DNA of 35,457 bases from assembly GCF_030826625.1 (NCBI RefSeq), contig NZ_JAPJNQ010000016.1, positions 1 to 35,457 on the forward strand, given 5' to 3'. The DNA is from Corynebacterium sp. Its GTDB lineage: Bacteria; Actinomycetota; Actinomycetes; Mycobacteriales; Mycobacteriaceae. Positions 15,769 to 23,095 of this stretch are shown here, in pieces. Position 1 is the first letter of the stretch; the number at the start of each line of letters is the position of its first letter. A model generated the notes under the pieces. The model was not told the DNA's origin, made no database searches, and worked only from the letters and a program-made list of their open reading frames with translations. A program made the position numbers and the translations under genes.

Positions 15769-17083
15769 GAATTTGCAAAAAATTGGGGCGTCGATCGTCG
15801 GCGAGGCCAAAATATATTTCTTTGTCCTCGCACTAGCCCTCGGAATCACCACCAGCTTTGTTCTTGTTTTAGGTTCAGTCTGGTCGCGATTGATTGACGA
15901 GTTTCCGGATGACCAATTCAAGTTTATTGGTGGCAATATGCTCTTTTGGGCGACATTTGTCGCCATCGCCATGAACATTCCGCTTGCAGTTCTCGGTTCT
16001 TTACTCCTTCGGGAACAATCCATAACGCTTATACGCTTTGGACTAGGTCGGCGTCACTTTATCCGCGTAATGCTTGGGCAAATGTGGAAGCCGTTCCTCG
16101 GCGCCTTACTCCTCGCAGTCGTGCTTTATTTACCATTTTCTGCACTCTTAGAATGGCTTCCTGATGATAATGGAACTTCATTAATCAGGGTCAGTGGATT
16201 TGGCGTTCCTACTTTTTTCGGCATTGTTCTCGCAATAATCAGCCTCTTCATTCCACTAACCATCTCGGTATTGTTTTTGAGCACGAATTTAGTGACGAGG
16301 GTGAACAATAGCTTCAGAAGGTTACGCTCCATCAAACGCTGGCTCTTGCGAGGGATTTTCGCTTTAGGCGGGACCGCATTAATTATATTCGGAATAGTTT
16401 ATGAAAACGGACAACAAGGTGGAATTCTCTTTACGGTAGGGATACTGCTTGTTGGTTCTACTCTTGTTCCCCAGGCGGCTCCGCGTATTGCACTCAATCT
16501 TACGACACTCGTTGCAAGGTTATCCTCGTACCGTCCCAGCCCCGTTTTGAGTAAATCTGTGACTTCCGAATATCGGTCACGTTTTTCAGGCATCTCGTTA
16601 TTCCTGTTCCTCATTGCAAGCATCCCTGCGTTACTTTTCAGCGCATCTGGTATGCAAGCCCGCGCCATGGGAGAAGGCGGTATTGCGCAGTGGGATTTCT
16701 GGGTCCTCATGGCCGTTCCTCTAGCCTTTACGCTACTAGCGATTATCTCCGCAAGTCTCATACTTAGCCAATTGCTCAACCGTAGTCTCCATAAATTCCT
16801 CAAACTAGGGATTATGCGTCGTGAATACCATTTCGCATTACTGCTCACACTTGCTTCAATAGCTTTTTCGGCGCAGGCGTTAGTGCTTGCTTGTGTGTTT
16901 TTTCTGGGACTACTCATGATGTTCGTCTGGAATATCAGTTTGATTGAAATGTTGAGTGAGTTGTATTGGCAGCCACTAATATCTGTGTTTATTCTCGTCA
17001 TGATTTTTGTGCCGCTCCTGTATCTGGGATTCTCGGGTGTAAAGGGCAAAGAGATCCAAGCCGCTTTGGGATCGAGGAAATAG
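15761..17083 (+). CDS. ABC transporter permease
   Basis: A 440-residue membrane protein and partner of the preceding ATPase; its ATG overlaps the ATPase stop by 8 bp. ATG 15761 is preferred because AAAGGA lies about 11 bp before it; ATG 15752 would leave only 2 bp. There are about eight hydrophobic segments: one near the N-terminus, two in residues 60-130, and others around 135-160, 190-240, 280-300, 310-330 and 350-420. The arrangement resembles FtsX-like permeases, with segments in the N-terminal, middle and C-terminal thirds, but I see no clear family motif. It converges with the regulator at 17148. Confidence 0.8.
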   Translation: MNKNLQKIGASIVGEAKIYFFVLALALGITTSFVLVLGSVWSRLIDEFPDDQFKFIGGNMLFWATFVAIAMNIPLAVLGSLLLREQSITLIRFGLGRRHFIRVMLGQMWKPFLGALLLAVVLYLPFSALLEWLPDDNGTSLIRVSGFGVPTFFGIVLAIISLFIPLTISVLFLSTNLVTRVNNSFRRLRSIKRWLLRGIFALGGTALIIFGIVYENGQQGGILFTVGILLVGSTLVPQAAPRIALNLTTLVARLSSYRPSPVLSKSVTSEYRSRFSGISLFLFLIASIPALLFSASGMQARAMGEGGIAQWDFWVLMAVPLAFTLLAIISASLILSQLLNRSLHKFLKLGIMRREYHFALLLTLASIAFSAQALVLACVFFLGLLMMFVWNISLIEMLSELYWQPLISVFILVMIFVPLLYLGFSGVKGKEIQAALGSRK

Positions 17084-17133
17084 CCGAAAAGGAATCTCTT
17101 GCCTAAGTGAAGTGCCCCAGATTTCGACTACGG

Positions 17134-17145
17134 CGCCCCGGGGCG
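17134..17145. repeat. GC-rich palindrome at the edge of direct repeat B
   Basis: CGCCCCGGGGCG is a perfect 12-bp palindrome. It ends exactly where the 55-bp repeat begins (17146). It could be left from a terminator or mark the insertion boundary. No T run follows it. Confidence 0.4.
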
Positions 17146-17200
17146 GTCTAAATTAATCGGCGATCCCGGGCAGCGGTGACGGCGGCGGTGCGCGATTCCA
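17146..17200. repeat. Direct repeat B (55 bp), 3' end of the response regulator gene
   Basis: The same 55 bp as at 14805-14859, here as the true 3' end of the regulator gene and continuous with it. The A and B copies flank the 2.3-kb ABC transporter segment in the same orientation. Confidence 0.92.
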
Positions 17201-17765
17201 CACCCAATTTCTGAAAAATATGAATCAGGTGCGTTTTCACCGTCGCCTCAGAAATAAAAAGCTTCTTTGCCAAGGCCTTATTGCTCGCACCGGTGGCGAG
17301 TTCCCGCAGAATTTCAATTTCACGCTGCGAAAGGCTCTGCTGCGGTTGTGAAGTCCGCTGCGCCAGTGCTGCCGCCACATCCGGCGACAACGTGCGCTTG
17401 CGTTCGTGGGTGGCGATGATGGCGTCGAATAAACTTGTCTCGGGCGAATCCTTCAGCAGATACCCCAACGCACCGGCCTCGAGAGCGGCGACGATATCGG
17501 CTTCGGTGTCGTATGTCGTCAAGATCAACACAGGTGGACCGCCTGCCTTCGCTAATTTGCTGGTCGCGGTGATGCCATCAACCCCCGGCATCTGGATATC
17601 GCACACCACCACATCCACATCAGTGATGCTGCCGTCGACAAGCCCATCCACTGCGCTACCATCGGCAGCCTCGTGGGTGACATGCACCCCGTCGAAGCTA
17701 TTCAGGATTGCGCGCAGGCCAGCGCGGACAACGGGGTGGTCGTCGAGAAGCATAACGCGGATCAT
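17148..17765 (-). CDS. NarL/LuxR-family response regulator
   Basis: A 205-residue two-component regulator. Receiver residues: D8/D9 acid pocket, phospho-acceptor D56 (VVVCDIQMPG), T83/T84 and K105. The LuxR-type HTH is at about residues 143-200 (LSQREIEILRELATGASNKALAKKLF, written here only as LSQREIEIL...ATVKTHL). The gene is intact, but its kinase gene 15 bp upstream is reduced to its 3' end, so the normal phosphodonor is missing. Its former target was probably the neighbouring FtsX/MacB-type transporter, by analogy with peptide-sensing modules. The last 51 coding bases are duplicated at 14805-14859. Confidence 0.9.
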   Translation of the reverse strand: MIRVMLLDDHPVVRAGLRAILNSFDGVHVTHEAADGSAVDGLVDGSITDVDVVVCDIQMPGVDGITATSKLAKAGGPPVLILTTYDTEADIVAALEAGALGYLLKDSPETSLFDAIIATHERKRTLSPDVAAALAQRTSQPQQSLSQREIEILRELATGASNKALAKKLFISEATVKTHLIHIFQKLGVESRTAAVTAARDRRLI

Positions 17766-17780
17766 GGTGGTCTCCTGGAA

Positions 17781-18040
17781 CTAGCTAGCTGGTGTGTGCT
17801 GCGAAGTCAGCGGGATGCGGGCCGCAACAACCGTGCCTTCACCCGGGGTCGATTCAATATTTACTGTGCCAGATAATGCAGCAATGCGTTGCTGAATACC
17901 ACCAAGCCCGTAGCCGTGGCTGGAGTCTTGCTGGGGTGCCTGCGCCGGGTCAAAACCACGGCCGTCGTCTGGGCAAGCACGCAGGTGTGGCAGCGGATTT
18001 CGCGCGCGCATGACGACGTCGTCGGCACTGTCCTGGCGGT
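17781..18040 (-). pseudogene. Sensor histidine kinase, 3' remnant
   Basis: About 85 C-terminal residues of a HisKA_3-type kinase remain: DDGRGFDPAQ (G1 box), GYGLGGIQQRIAALSG (G2 region) and STPGEGTVVAARIPL. Before that, ADDVVMRARN fits the strand after the N-box. The sensor, dimerisation helix, phospho-His and most of the N-box are gone; the sequence upstream of about 18040 belongs to the opposing permease remnant. An open frame continues to 18089, but its first residues do not look like a kinase. The right boundary is approximate. Confidence 0.8.
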
Positions 18041-18044
18041 GGAC

Positions 18045-18545
18045 ACCCGGGACCGGCACGCAGGTGCCTTGCGCGATGAGGAATGGCACGATGCCGAAAA
18101 CCAGACCGGGGATAGTGCTGCAACAGTCGAGGATTCTTTTTCTGGCTTGGCTGCCTACCGGTCGGAGCAGGCATCGCTCCAGCTGATTCAGGTGTTGTTG
18201 TATGCCATTAGTGCTTTGGTGACCGTGGCGTTTCTGAGCGTGTGGACAATCCAGCGCAGCCGTGATCTTTCCGTGCTACGCGCACTTGGTGCCAGCCCGG
18301 GGTACGTGTGGAAGGATGCGCTGGGACAAGCCGCTGTGGTGGTTGGCATCGGCGTTGTGCTTGGTGCCGGCGTCGGCTGGGCAGCTGGCGTGTGGGCCGG
18401 GGGGTCTGTTCCGTTTGATTTGCAGTGGACCACCATCGTGGTGCCCGCCGCGGGCATCTGGGTGCTCGGTATGTGTGGCGCACTGGTAGCAACCCGACGA
18501 GTGAAAAAGATTGATCCGGCATCGGCATTGGAGGGAAAATCCTAA
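18045..18545 (+). pseudogene. FtsX-family ABC permease, 5'-truncated remnant
   Basis: Only the C-terminal part of a MacB/FtsX-like permease remains. It has the last three membrane segments (LIQVLLYAISALVTVAFLSV; AVVVGIGVVLGAGVGWAAG; IVVPAAGIWVLGMCGAL) and the family motif RSRDLSVLRALGAS between the first two, ending KIDPASALEGKS. A 218-codon frame opens at 17889, but its first 50 or so residues are antisense to the kinase remnant. The first membrane segment and extracellular domain are lost. The TAA overlaps the ATG of the ATPase by one base, as in an intact operon. The left edge is an estimate. Confidence 0.8.
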
Positions 18546-19240
18546 TGAATACTGAAAATAAAAACACGCAAGTTAAAAATCCAGCGGTCGCTTGCCACAA
18601 CGTCACTGTTGATTTCCCCGACGGCACCGGCACCGTGCGCGCTTTGGATCAGGTGTCCTTGCAGGTTCTTCCGGGGACGGTGACTGCCATCGTGGGTGAA
18701 TCAGGATCCGGCAAATCCACCTTGCTTTCGGCCATGGCGGGGTTGTTGCAGCCCACGGAAGGTGAAGTGCGTATCGCCGGTGAACTGATGAGCGTCGGCT
18801 CGGAGGAAAAGCGCAGCGAATTACGGCGCCAACACATCGGGATGATTGTCCAACAGCCGAACTTGTTGGAATCGTTGTCTGTTGCCGAGCAGTTGCTGAT
18901 CACCGACCATCTGCGTGGACACACCCCGCGCCGGGAGCGGGCAGAAGAGCTGTTGGCCAAGGTGGGTTTGGAGGGGCTTGGCAGCCGCAGCGTCGGCAAG
19001 CTATCCGGTGGTCAACGGCAGCGGGTGAATATTGCGCGTGCAGTGATGAATGATCCGGATGTTTTGCTTGCCGACGAACCTACTTCCGCGCTGGATCAGG
19101 AATTGTCTCAAGAGATCATGCAACTATTGCAGCAGGTATCACGCGATTTGGGGATCGCGACGTGCGTTGTCACCCATGATCGGAGAATGTTGAAATACGT
19201 GGACGAAGTGGTGGAAGTCATCGACGGCAAAATCAAGTAA
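18545..19240 (+). CDS. ABC transporter ATP-binding protein (MacB/LolD type)
   Basis: A complete 231-residue ATPase: Walker A GESGSGKST, Q-loop MIVQQPNLLESL, signature LSGGQRQR, Walker B VLLADEPTSALDQ and VVTHDRR. Its natural partner is the FtsX-type permease just upstream, which is truncated, so it is probably an orphan without a working channel unless it pairs with another permease. The higher GC and the RALDQVSL/GEVRIAGE wording are typical of actinobacterial MacB-like exporters. The operon promoter was probably lost with the permease 5' end. Confidence 0.88.
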   Translation: MNTENKNTQVKNPAVACHNVTVDFPDGTGTVRALDQVSLQVLPGTVTAIVGESGSGKSTLLSAMAGLLQPTEGEVRIAGELMSVGSEEKRSELRRQHIGMIVQQPNLLESLSVAEQLLITDHLRGHTPRRERAEELLAKVGLEGLGSRSVGKLSGGQRQRVNIARAVMNDPDVLLADEPTSALDQELSQEIMQLLQQVSRDLGIATCVVTHDRRMLKYVDEVVEVIDGKIK

Positions 19241-19358
19241 AAATCTTGCATAGTGAATAGTTCCGTCTGAGGATCTGGAAGACGCTTATCATCAACCAGA
19301 TGCTCATTGGCTGAGTGTTCGGTAAACGGCATGAGCCCTGAAAGGCTTAAATCTGACT

Positions 19359-19637
19359 CTAGATCCAAACAACGTTTCCAAAACTAACTATATAAAGGAG
19401 CAAAGCTACCAGATATGCGGCCCACAATAACAGCACCGGCGAAAAACCAGCTGCAATGGCGACGGCGATAGCGCGTGGTGAGCGGGCAACGAGCGCCAAA
19501 GTCAGGGGGATAATGGCCAAACCAAGGGTCCAGCCAATTGCGCTGACAGAACCGTAAGGAAATAGCGTCGGAATAAATTGAATCCCGACCACACATGCAG
19601 ATAAGGCATAAGAAACGTTCTGTAAAGAGAAATCCAT
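19359..19637 (-). CDS. Small membrane protein of unknown function
   Basis: A 92-residue protein starting MDFSLQNVSY. The ATG at 19637 is preferred because AAAGGA lies 10 bp upstream; a TTG at 19667 gives a longer frame. It has three hydrophobic segments (about residues 8-25, 31-52 and 60-87), the last long enough for a hairpin. No family is recognised. It is isolated between the ABC ATPase and an AT-rich intergenic region. Confidence 0.55.
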   Translation of the reverse strand: MDFSLQNVSYALSACVVGIQFIPTLFPYGSVSAIGWTLGLAIIPLTLALVARSPRAIAVAIAAGFSPVLLLWAAYLVALLLYIVSFGNVVWI

Positions 19638-19801
19638 TGCTTGCGTTGAAATCCTTTGTGTCAGCAATCAATCAAGTATGCATGAGACTGCAATGCAGGA
19701 AATTAGGGCGCGCGTTAACTTCTTTATGAATATCTACCCTTATTCTTCACTACAATAACTTCAGTATGGACTAGGAAACTATATTGCCAGGTACTATAGT
19801 A

Positions 19802-19912
19802 GTGAACCCCGCCATAGTCAAGGGGTTCTGTGAATCCGTGCAAGCCGGAGTGAAGGCGGCTTCATTGCGTGCATGGCGGGATTTTGCGGACGTGCCGCGT
19901 GGAATTGCTTGA
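19802..19912 (+). other. Structured stretch with a short open frame (36 codons)
   Basis: A GTG-initiated frame could encode 36 residues beginning (V)NPAIVKGFCESVQAG, but no ribosome binding site is seen. The same stretch holds a hairpin, GAACCCC (19804-19810) with GGGGTTC (19822-19828), and a longer-range pair, CCCGCCAT (19808-19815) with ATGGCGGG (19873-19880). The two pairings compete for the same bases. It could be a leader, a small RNA or a mobile-element remnant. The rest of 19668-19965 has no visible gene. Confidence 0.25.
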
Positions 19913-19965
19913 GAGGTCGTTGTCGCGGAGCTAGATGGAATCTATTAAGTCATTAAGGAGCTATA

Positions 19966-20544
19966 ATGCACAATCTGCTAAAGAAAATTTCTGAGTTTCA
20001 GGAAGTATCGGCATATCACTTCACCTACACACAAAGGACCCTGGATTCCGGTGGGGAAGTAGCCCAGATTCGTGAGGAGGGAACAGTCGATTATCGGAGT
20101 GGCACCATCGAAAGTACGGTTTATGCCGTCGACGGGGAACTTGTCGACGAACAGATGCGCTACCGCGTAGAAAGGCAAACTAAATACGCCACTATGGCTG
20201 GGAGCGAAGAAAATACAGAGATGCCGTACTTCGGTTTCGGGATGGAAGCCCCGGGACTGCTGTTGAGTTTGTATATGGCGCGGGAGATCGAGATGGATGA
20301 TGACGCATTAGACGGTGTGCTCTCTTTGGAAAATCCGGCACGTCCATTGGTGGATGATGACCATGATTCTATCCGCCAGTCTGTTGCGAGCTTATTTGTA
20401 CAGGGCAATGGTTTTCCACCACGGTTTAACGTAGAAATAGGTGCCCATAAAGCAACGGTTGAAGTTATTCAATCCCCGGGCAACCAGCATCATCAAGATA
20501 TTCGCTCCGGGGTGATTTCTACTCTAGAGCTAGTCTCTATCTAA
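19966..20544 (+). CDS. Hypothetical protein, 192 residues
   Basis: The start ATG follows TTAAGGAGCTATA, a strong ribosome binding site, so it is probably expressed. It is an acidic soluble protein without a signal peptide or membrane segment. The first 110 residues read like beta-strands (YHFTYTQRTLDSGGEV, EEGTVDYRSGTIESTVYAVDG, QMRYRVERQTKYATM), then comes an acidic helix (EIEMDDDALDGVL) and a second strand-rich part. The overall look recalls proteins that score outer-layer lipid or polysaccharide binding (LolA/LppX-like), but without a secretion signal; this is only an impression. I do not recognise a family. Confidence 0.65.
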   Translation: MHNLLKKISEFQEVSAYHFTYTQRTLDSGGEVAQIREEGTVDYRSGTIESTVYAVDGELVDEQMRYRVERQTKYATMAGSEENTEMPYFGFGMEAPGLLLSLYMAREIEMDDDALDGVLSLENPARPLVDDDHDSIRQSVASLFVQGNGFPPRFNVEIGAHKATVEVIQSPGNQHHQDIRSGVISTLELVSI

Positions 20545-20601
20545 GAGTCGTCATGGAGGATGAAGATTCTTTGCCCGCATAGTTTCGTGTAAAGGCTATT
20601 G

Positions 20602-20877
20602 TTATTTGCCATTTCTCTCGCGGTGTTTGCATCCGGGCCAACAGCACGGGCAACGCTTGCCTTCGTGGAGCTCTTCGCAGGTGCGTCGGATGCGGCGGGC
20701 TCGGGTTTCTTCCTTTTTCGCATCTGATACCCAACAGATGAATTCATTGCGAGCTAGTAGGGTGAGTCCGTTCCACAGTTCTGCGAGATTTTCGCGGACT
20801 AGGGCCTGTTGCAGGTCGTCGGGAAGCGGGTGGACGGCACCGCCGTAAAGCACAGCCTGAGTTGTCATGACAACCAT
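20602..20877 (-). CDS. YdeI/OmpD-associated (OmdA)-type small protein
   Basis: Up to 91 residues; MTTQAVLYGG from 20868 is a likely alternative start. The C-terminal half (LLARNEFICWVSDAKKEETRARR and EELHEGKRCPCCWPGC) matches the helical segment of the OmdA family, sometimes called bacteriocin-protection proteins, with a Cys-rich tail common in corynebacteria. The N-terminal part (PLPDDLQQAL) also fits. Function in this genus is unknown. It is a stand-alone gene on the minus strand. Confidence 0.7.
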   Translation of the reverse strand: MVVMTTQAVLYGGAVHPLPDDLQQALVRENLAELWNGLTLLARNEFICWVSDAKKEETRARRIRRTCEELHEGKRCPCCWPGCKHRERNGK

Positions 20878-20934
20878 TTTAGTGAAAGTGGTTCGGCAGG
20901 GGGTATGCAGTGATCGTTAGCGTAATCCCTGGCA

Positions 20935-21138
20935 TTGCATTCTTGGCTATCTGAAGTGCTCAGATTTTGCCACCTAGTCAGACGGAATAGAACCTGGAGC
21001 ACTTCAGTTATCGGCTGGCTTATTTTAACCTTCGGCGTAGGCTATGTAATCGCTAGCGGAAATACTGTTGCTACAGTCTTTCTGTCAGCCTCATGGGTAC
21101 TTTTGACTGTTTCAATGGTTGCCCGGTTTTCTAAATAA
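20935..21138 (+). CDS. Possible small two-helix membrane protein
   Basis: The frame encodes up to 67 residues with two hydrophobic segments (SVIGWLILTFGVGYVIAS and VATVFLSASWVLLTVSMV) joined by a short GNT loop. The start is uncertain: TTG 20935 or GTG 20956, neither with a clear ribosome binding site. Architecture resembles the 57-residue protein at 22904. It could be the tail of a truncated gene. Confidence 0.4.
   Translation: MHSWLSEVLRFCHLVRRNRTWSTSVIGWLILTFGVGYVIASGNTVATVFLSASWVLLTVSMVARFSK
20951..21007. repeat. Inverted repeat, 11-bp arms
   Basis: CTGAAGTGCTC (20951-20961) and GAGCACTTCAG (20997-21007) are perfect complements with a 35-bp spacer. They lie at the start of the small membrane frame. 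They could be an operator pair or the ends of a tiny mobile remnant. Confidence 0.5.
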
Positions 21139-21162
21139 AAAGGGAATCCTTTTAGTGCACAG

Positions 21163-21201
21163 ATTGGCTGTCCTAAGAGCTCTTGCTCTAGGACAGCCAA
21201 T
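21163..21201. terminator. Strong hairpin, probable terminator
   Basis: Arms ATTGGCTGTCCTA (21163-21175) and TAGGACAGCCAAT (21189-21201) pair perfectly, and the stem extends by GAGC/GCTC after one bulged A to a TCTT loop. There is no T run on either side, so termination is only likely. It follows the small membrane frame. Confidence 0.55.
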
Positions 21202-21294
21202 TGAGGGGTAAGTATCCAAAAAGAGGATGCGGACATTTTTAAAAATATTCAGAGTAGTAGCTTGCGTCGGCGTTGATTGATGCTTAATCCGCTG

Positions 21295-21316
21295 AACTCA
21301 AACTTAAGTTTGAGTT
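21295..21316. promoter_or_regulatory. Perfect 22-bp palindrome in the promoter of the FAD oxidoreductase
   Basis: The half-site AACTCAAACTT is followed directly by its exact complement. A -10-like GATAAT (21317-21322) starts right after it, and the gene starts 39 bp beyond the palindrome. The position before the -10 suits a repressor, or a MerR-type activator acting on a promoter with the operator in its spacer. No regulator gene is adjacent. Confidence 0.7.
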
Positions 21317-21355
21317 GATAATCTGGGCCCGTTATAGACTGCTAGGATAACTGCC

Positions 21356-22300
21356 ATGGGCGCTCAATCTTTCGATGTCATTATTGTCGGCGGTGGATTC
21401 GCCGGTAATGCAGCAGGCATAACTTTAGCGAGAGCATTACGGTCCGTAGCAATCTTTGACACTGGACGTCCGCGTAATCGTTCAAGTTCTCACGCACACG
21501 GTGTATTGGGGCAAGACGGCGCCAATCCGCTTGAATTCCTGAGGCGAGGACGTGAAGAGTTTTCTGCCTTCGGCGGGACACAATTCTCGGATGAAATCTT
21601 AAAAATTCAGGCTGTTGAGACGTCTGCTCCCCACGGAAAGACTCTTTGGGAGGTTCATTCTTCCCAGGGGAAAAAGTATCTGGCTGAGCACGTTCTAGTG
21701 GCTACTGGCATCTCCGATAAGTTGCCCGCCGTCCCTGGTTTAGAAGACCTTTGGGGGCAACGTGTATTTCACTGCCCCTATTGCCATGGATTTGAGATTC
21801 GTGACACGGATTGCGCAGTGATCGGAGGTCTCAACCCAGGATTTACTTTCCGGATGACGCACATGCTGAGAAAATGGACGAGTCAATTGACGTTCTATAC
21901 AAATGGCCTAGTCCTGGATGCTCAACAACGCGCGCTCTATGCTGCGCGCGGCGTGATTGTCGATGACACACCTGTTACAAGTGTTGAAGCGGACCTAAAC
22001 TCACCTAGCGGAGTTGTAATAAATGCAGAGTCAGGGTGCAGTCGATTTGAATCCTGTTTTACAGGTCCGGACTTCCTCCCTAACCATTCGCTATTGTTGG
22101 ATGCAGGCTGCGAACACTCCAATGGTTGGGTCCTACAAGACGGTGGTAAGACTTCGATGCCTGGTCTTTGGTCAGCAGGAAATGTCACCAGCTCTCCTGA
22201 TCAGATTAGTCAGGCGATGGGCAGTGCAGTGGCAACTGCCATTGCAATAGATCAGACGCTCCTGAGCGATGAACTCGCAGCCCTAGCTCCCTCGTTCTGA
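21356..22300 (+). CDS. FAD/NAD(P)-dependent oxidoreductase, thioredoxin-reductase-like
   Basis: A 314-residue flavoprotein with the low-molecular-weight thioredoxin reductase layout. The FAD site is VGGGFAGNAAG (residues about 11-21), ATGISDKLP follows the FAD domain, and the redox pair is CPYC within HCPYCHGFEIRD. The NAD(P) domain has VIGGLNPG instead of the usual GxGxxA, which is degenerate. The C-terminal FAD motif is GLWSAGNVTSSPDQ. Actinobacterial proteins of this kind are common next to regulators and may reduce a small thiol protein or disulphide; the partner is unknown. A perfect palindrome and a -10-like box precede it, so it is probably regulated alone. The start ATG 21356 has no strong ribosome binding site (TAGGATAACTGCC). 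Confidence 0.83.
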   Translation: MGAQSFDVIIVGGGFAGNAAGITLARALRSVAIFDTGRPRNRSSSHAHGVLGQDGANPLEFLRRGREEFSAFGGTQFSDEILKIQAVETSAPHGKTLWEVHSSQGKKYLAEHVLVATGISDKLPAVPGLEDLWGQRVFHCPYCHGFEIRDTDCAVIGGLNPGFTFRMTHMLRKWTSQLTFYTNGLVLDAQQRALYAARGVIVDDTPVTSVEADLNSPSGVVINAESGCSRFESCFTGPDFLPNHSLLLDAGCEHSNGWVLQDGGKTSMPGLWSAGNVTSSPDQISQAMGSAVATAIAIDQTLLSDELAALAPSF

Positions 22301-22634
22301 ATCGGGTCAAAGTCAAAGGGGCCAGCACCACTTATGGTTTTGGGGTTTCAACCGCAAGACACTTCTCGTAGATGCACGTAAAAAATTTATACACTCGAGA
22401 AGTTGAAGAGGATGTTTCATTTTCCTACTGAGTTGCGCCTTTTAAGGTGTTGAGGCTTCGGGCTCCATGTCGTGAGCTACCTCAACCCATCTGCCTTGGC
22501 GACCTTACAGGTCGGGTGGAGCTGCCGCTTAGCGCCGACCTCATCTTTCTTACCGATGGAGATTTAGGAAGATAGCACTGAATTAATGCTCTGAATTTTG
22601 GTTTCAAGAGAATTATCGCACCCACAACCCGTGC
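22301..22634. other. Intergenic stretch, no gene seen
   Basis: No open frame with a ribosome binding site was found. A small hairpin CGACCT-TAC-AGGTCG is present at about 22500-22515. The stretch runs into a transposase fragment and may itself be worn IS sequence. Confidence 0.4.
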
Positions 22635-22774
22635 TCGTTTAAAAAGGAGCTGATCCATACCCGAAGATGGGTGATGTTGAGGTGGAGATCAAGCCGTTTG
22701 AGTGGGTGCATTGGTGGAATGAGGAAAGGCTCCACCAGAGCTTGGGGTACCGAACCCCGGCTGAGGTTAAATGA
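22635..22774 (+). pseudogene. IS3-family transposase OrfB, 3' fragment with frameshift
   Basis: The end of an IS3 transposase is readable in two frames. SFKKELIHTRRW comes first; after a frameshift, FEWVHWWNEERLHQSLG and YRTPAEVK follow, ending in TGA at 22772-22774. These match the conserved family ending (xLYKAELIHTRRW ... WYNxRRLHxSLGYxxPAE). The catalytic core is absent. It is a dead remnant. Confidence 0.8.
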
Positions 22775-22903
22775 GACTTTGTGGCAACAGGATGAGTCCC
22801 GGGAAACAATGGAAATCCAGGTAAATGCCTAGGAACAAACCCCAGTACACTTCATGTAGCCTTAATTCATAAGATCTATTTTTAACTCTTTGAAAGGACT
22901 GTT

Positions 22904-23077
22904 ATGACGCGTTATTTCACAGCTTGGATAACCTTTATGGTTGTATTGTCGATAGCTGGGATTATATTTGATGGATTTGACTCGAAGCAAAGTATTGCTG
23001 TTACTGTCATCGTTTCTTTAGCTTCTGCTGCCGTAATCTACTGGCTACATCCGTTCTCCACCAATCTAGAAAAATAG
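22904..23077 (+). CDS. Small two-helix membrane protein, 57 residues
   Basis: MTRYFTAWITFMVV begins after a good ribosome binding site (GAAAGGACTGTT). Two hydrophobic segments (about residues 7-22 and 31-48) are joined by a polar loop FDGFDSKQS, and the tail is short and charged (STNLEK). It resembles the frame at 20935 in layout. It lies between two transposase fragments. Function unknown; candidates include a toxin-like or immunity-type peptide, but nothing shows this. Confidence 0.55.
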   Translation: MTRYFTAWITFMVVLSIAGIIFDGFDSKQSIAVTVIVSLASAAVIYWLHPFSTNLEK

Positions 23078-23095
23078 TCAAATAATTTGTACTGG

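Noticed and set aside
17889..18044. N-terminal part of the 218-codon frame ending with the permease remnant
   Set aside because: These codons are antisense to the kinase G-boxes; permease-like sequence starts only after the junction.
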